Source: Pseudomonadota bacterium
GTDB lineage: Bacteria > Pseudomonadota > Gammaproteobacteria > Legionellales > Legionellaceae
Assembly: GCA_021807845.1 (NCBI GenBank)
Contig: JAKBCM010000067.1
Location: 1 to 7,416, forward strand
DNA: 7,416 nt
Direction of reading: 5' to 3'
The notes under the pieces were generated by a model. It made no database searches. It had not been told where the DNA came from and saw only the letters and a program-made list of their open reading frames with translations. Positions 6,691-7,416 of the stretch are shown here, piece after piece (positions within the stretch are counted from its first letter, which is position 1; each line of letters opens with the position of its first letter). The translations under genes and the position numbers were made by a program.

Positions 6691-7416
6691 ATGCCATCTC
6701 TATCCACCCAGATACAATTTGCCTTTAACAAACTTGTCTTAAGAGCATCAGCTCTTAAAGATGAAAAAGATCAACAAGGTCTATTAACCGATAGGTTAAA
6801 ACCGGAAATTGACAACCTGTTGAAGCTCATTAAAGACCCTAAGCCATTCTCTGAAGATATGGCAAAGAAAATGCTTGTTGCGATAAACACAAAGACATTA
6901 GAAGCATTTATCAAAAACGATTTTAATACGACGTATGACACAACTGTTGTGAAAGATAAACACCCTCGTGCTCATCAAGAAATTGATACGCTCCATACTT
7001 ATGTCCAATCTATTAATTGGTTTCAACGGCTTTTCTTTCCATCCGCTTTAATGACTCAATTAGAAAAGTTTGATCCTTTTACACAAGAAGGTGCTAAAGA
7101 CCAAGATGTCTACCAAGCACTTTCACAGACAAACCGCTTTTTCAAATTCCTCATTCATTTGATTCTTCCAGGATTAAAAGAATTTGCTAATTCTGAACGA
7201 ACTCAAGCTGCAGTCAGCAAATTAGCGTCAAAACCAACTGAAAAAATAGTAACACCTGACGAAGCAGCAGCTAAAAAAGCAGCAGCTGACAAAGCAGCAG
7301 CCGACAAAGCAGCAGCCGACAAAGCAGCAGCTGACAAAGCAGCAGCCGACAAAGCAGCAGCTGACAAAGCAGCAGCCGACAAAGCAGCAGCTGACAAAGC
7401 AGCAGCTGACAAAGCA
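6691..7416 (+). CDS. Unrecognised protein with NWFQRLFFP block and (AAADK)n tail, 3' end outside window
   Basis: I do not recognise this gene. The frame is open from the ATG at 6691 to the window edge (242 codons visible). No signal peptide is apparent. Residues 1-95 look helical and charged, with a Lys/Asp/Leu-rich stretch. Residues about 98-165 carry the block shared with the upstream gene: NWFQRLFFP (109-117) and ALSQTN (143-148), at exactly the same spacing as in the paralogue, followed by a hydrophobic segment and a basic/acidic helix. From about residue 190 the protein becomes Ala/Lys/Asp-rich, then a pure AAADK pentapeptide array. Such Ala-Lys-Asp arrays tend to form long extended helices, as in TolA-type stalks. 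GGAG five bases before the ATG supports the start. The promoter at 6630-6658 and tandem position suggest duplication and divergence from the neighbour with tail replacement. Function and total length are unknown. Confidence 0.75.
   Translation, partial: MPSLSTQIQFAFNKLVLRASALKDEKDQQGLLTDRLKPEIDNLLKLIKDPKPFSEDMAKKMLVAINTKTLEAFIKNDFNTTYDTTVVKDKHPRAHQEIDTLHTYVQSINWFQRLFFPSALMTQLEKFDPFTQEGAKDQDVYQALSQTNRFFKFLIHLILPGLKEFANSERTQAAVSKLASKPTEKIVTPDEAAAKKAAADKAAADKAAADKAAADKAAADKAAADKAAADKAAADKAAADKA
7264..7416 (+). repeat. 15-base tandem repeat encoding AAADK
   Basis: Ten complete 15-base units run from 7264 to 7413 and an eleventh begins at 7414. Unit 1 differs (encoding AAAKK); units 2-10 all encode AAADK and differ only at the third base of the third Ala codon, GCT or GCC. 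The order is T,C,C,T,C,T,C,T,T, so from unit 4 to unit 9 the types alternate, giving a 30-base higher-order period. The array is in frame and continues beyond the window. Confidence 0.95.

Noticed and set aside
6545..6742. Possible small Leu/Ile-rich protein starting at TTG
   Set aside because: Rare start codon without a good ribosome site, AT-rich composition, and overlap with the well-supported start at 6691 in another frame.
7203..7412. Minus-strand open frame encoding repeated Ser-Ala-Ala-Ala-Leu
   Set aside because: It is the mirror of the AAADK tandem repeat; a stop-free reverse frame is forced by the 15-base unit, and no ribosome site or independent support exists.

Overview
The window looks like a chromosomal segment of a gammaproteobacterium of the Legionellales, most likely Legionella or a close relative. 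Three things suggest this: low-to-moderate GC content (roughly 40% by eye), a eukaryote-type S10 serine carboxypeptidase, and a run of unrecognised, low-complexity accessory proteins beside conserved envelope genes. The genus is inferred; no rRNA or other marker is present.

Layout, left to right. (1) Bases 1-1959, + strand: the 3' end of envC (non-catalytic LytM/M23 murein hydrolase activator), then after 12 bases a full ctpA (periplasmic S41 C-terminal processing protease). The pair reads as one cell-wall/envelope operon. (2) Bases 1960-2115: a short convergent gap with no classical terminator. (3) Bases 2116-4872, - strand: pmbA/tldE, then 30 bases later a secreted S10 serine carboxypeptidase, probably co-transcribed. 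(4) A very compact divergent gap of about 50 bases, then an exported phosphodiester-glycosidase (NAGPA/DUF2233) protein on the + strand, 4923-5696. (5) Bases 5752-7416, + strand: two adjacent genes of an unrecognised family, each with its own plausible sigma70-type promoter. They share a block centred on NWFQ(Q/R)LFFP, 20 of 48 positions identical without gaps by hand count, but carry unrelated low-complexity tails: a Pro-rich tail ending in Cys-Cys in the first, and a 15-base tandem repeat encoding Ala-Ala-Ala-Asp-Lys in the second. The second gene runs off the right edge.

Functionally, most of the first 5.7 kb concerns envelope or exported proteins: murein hydrolase control, periplasmic proteolysis, an exported carboxypeptidase and an exported glycosidase. 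PmbA is a cytoplasmic peptidase subunit. The last 1.7 kb is the accessory part and the best candidate for something undescribed: the paralogous pair, a GC-richer patch between them that stays in frame after the first gene's TGA, and a pair of direct repeats on the second gene's promoter.
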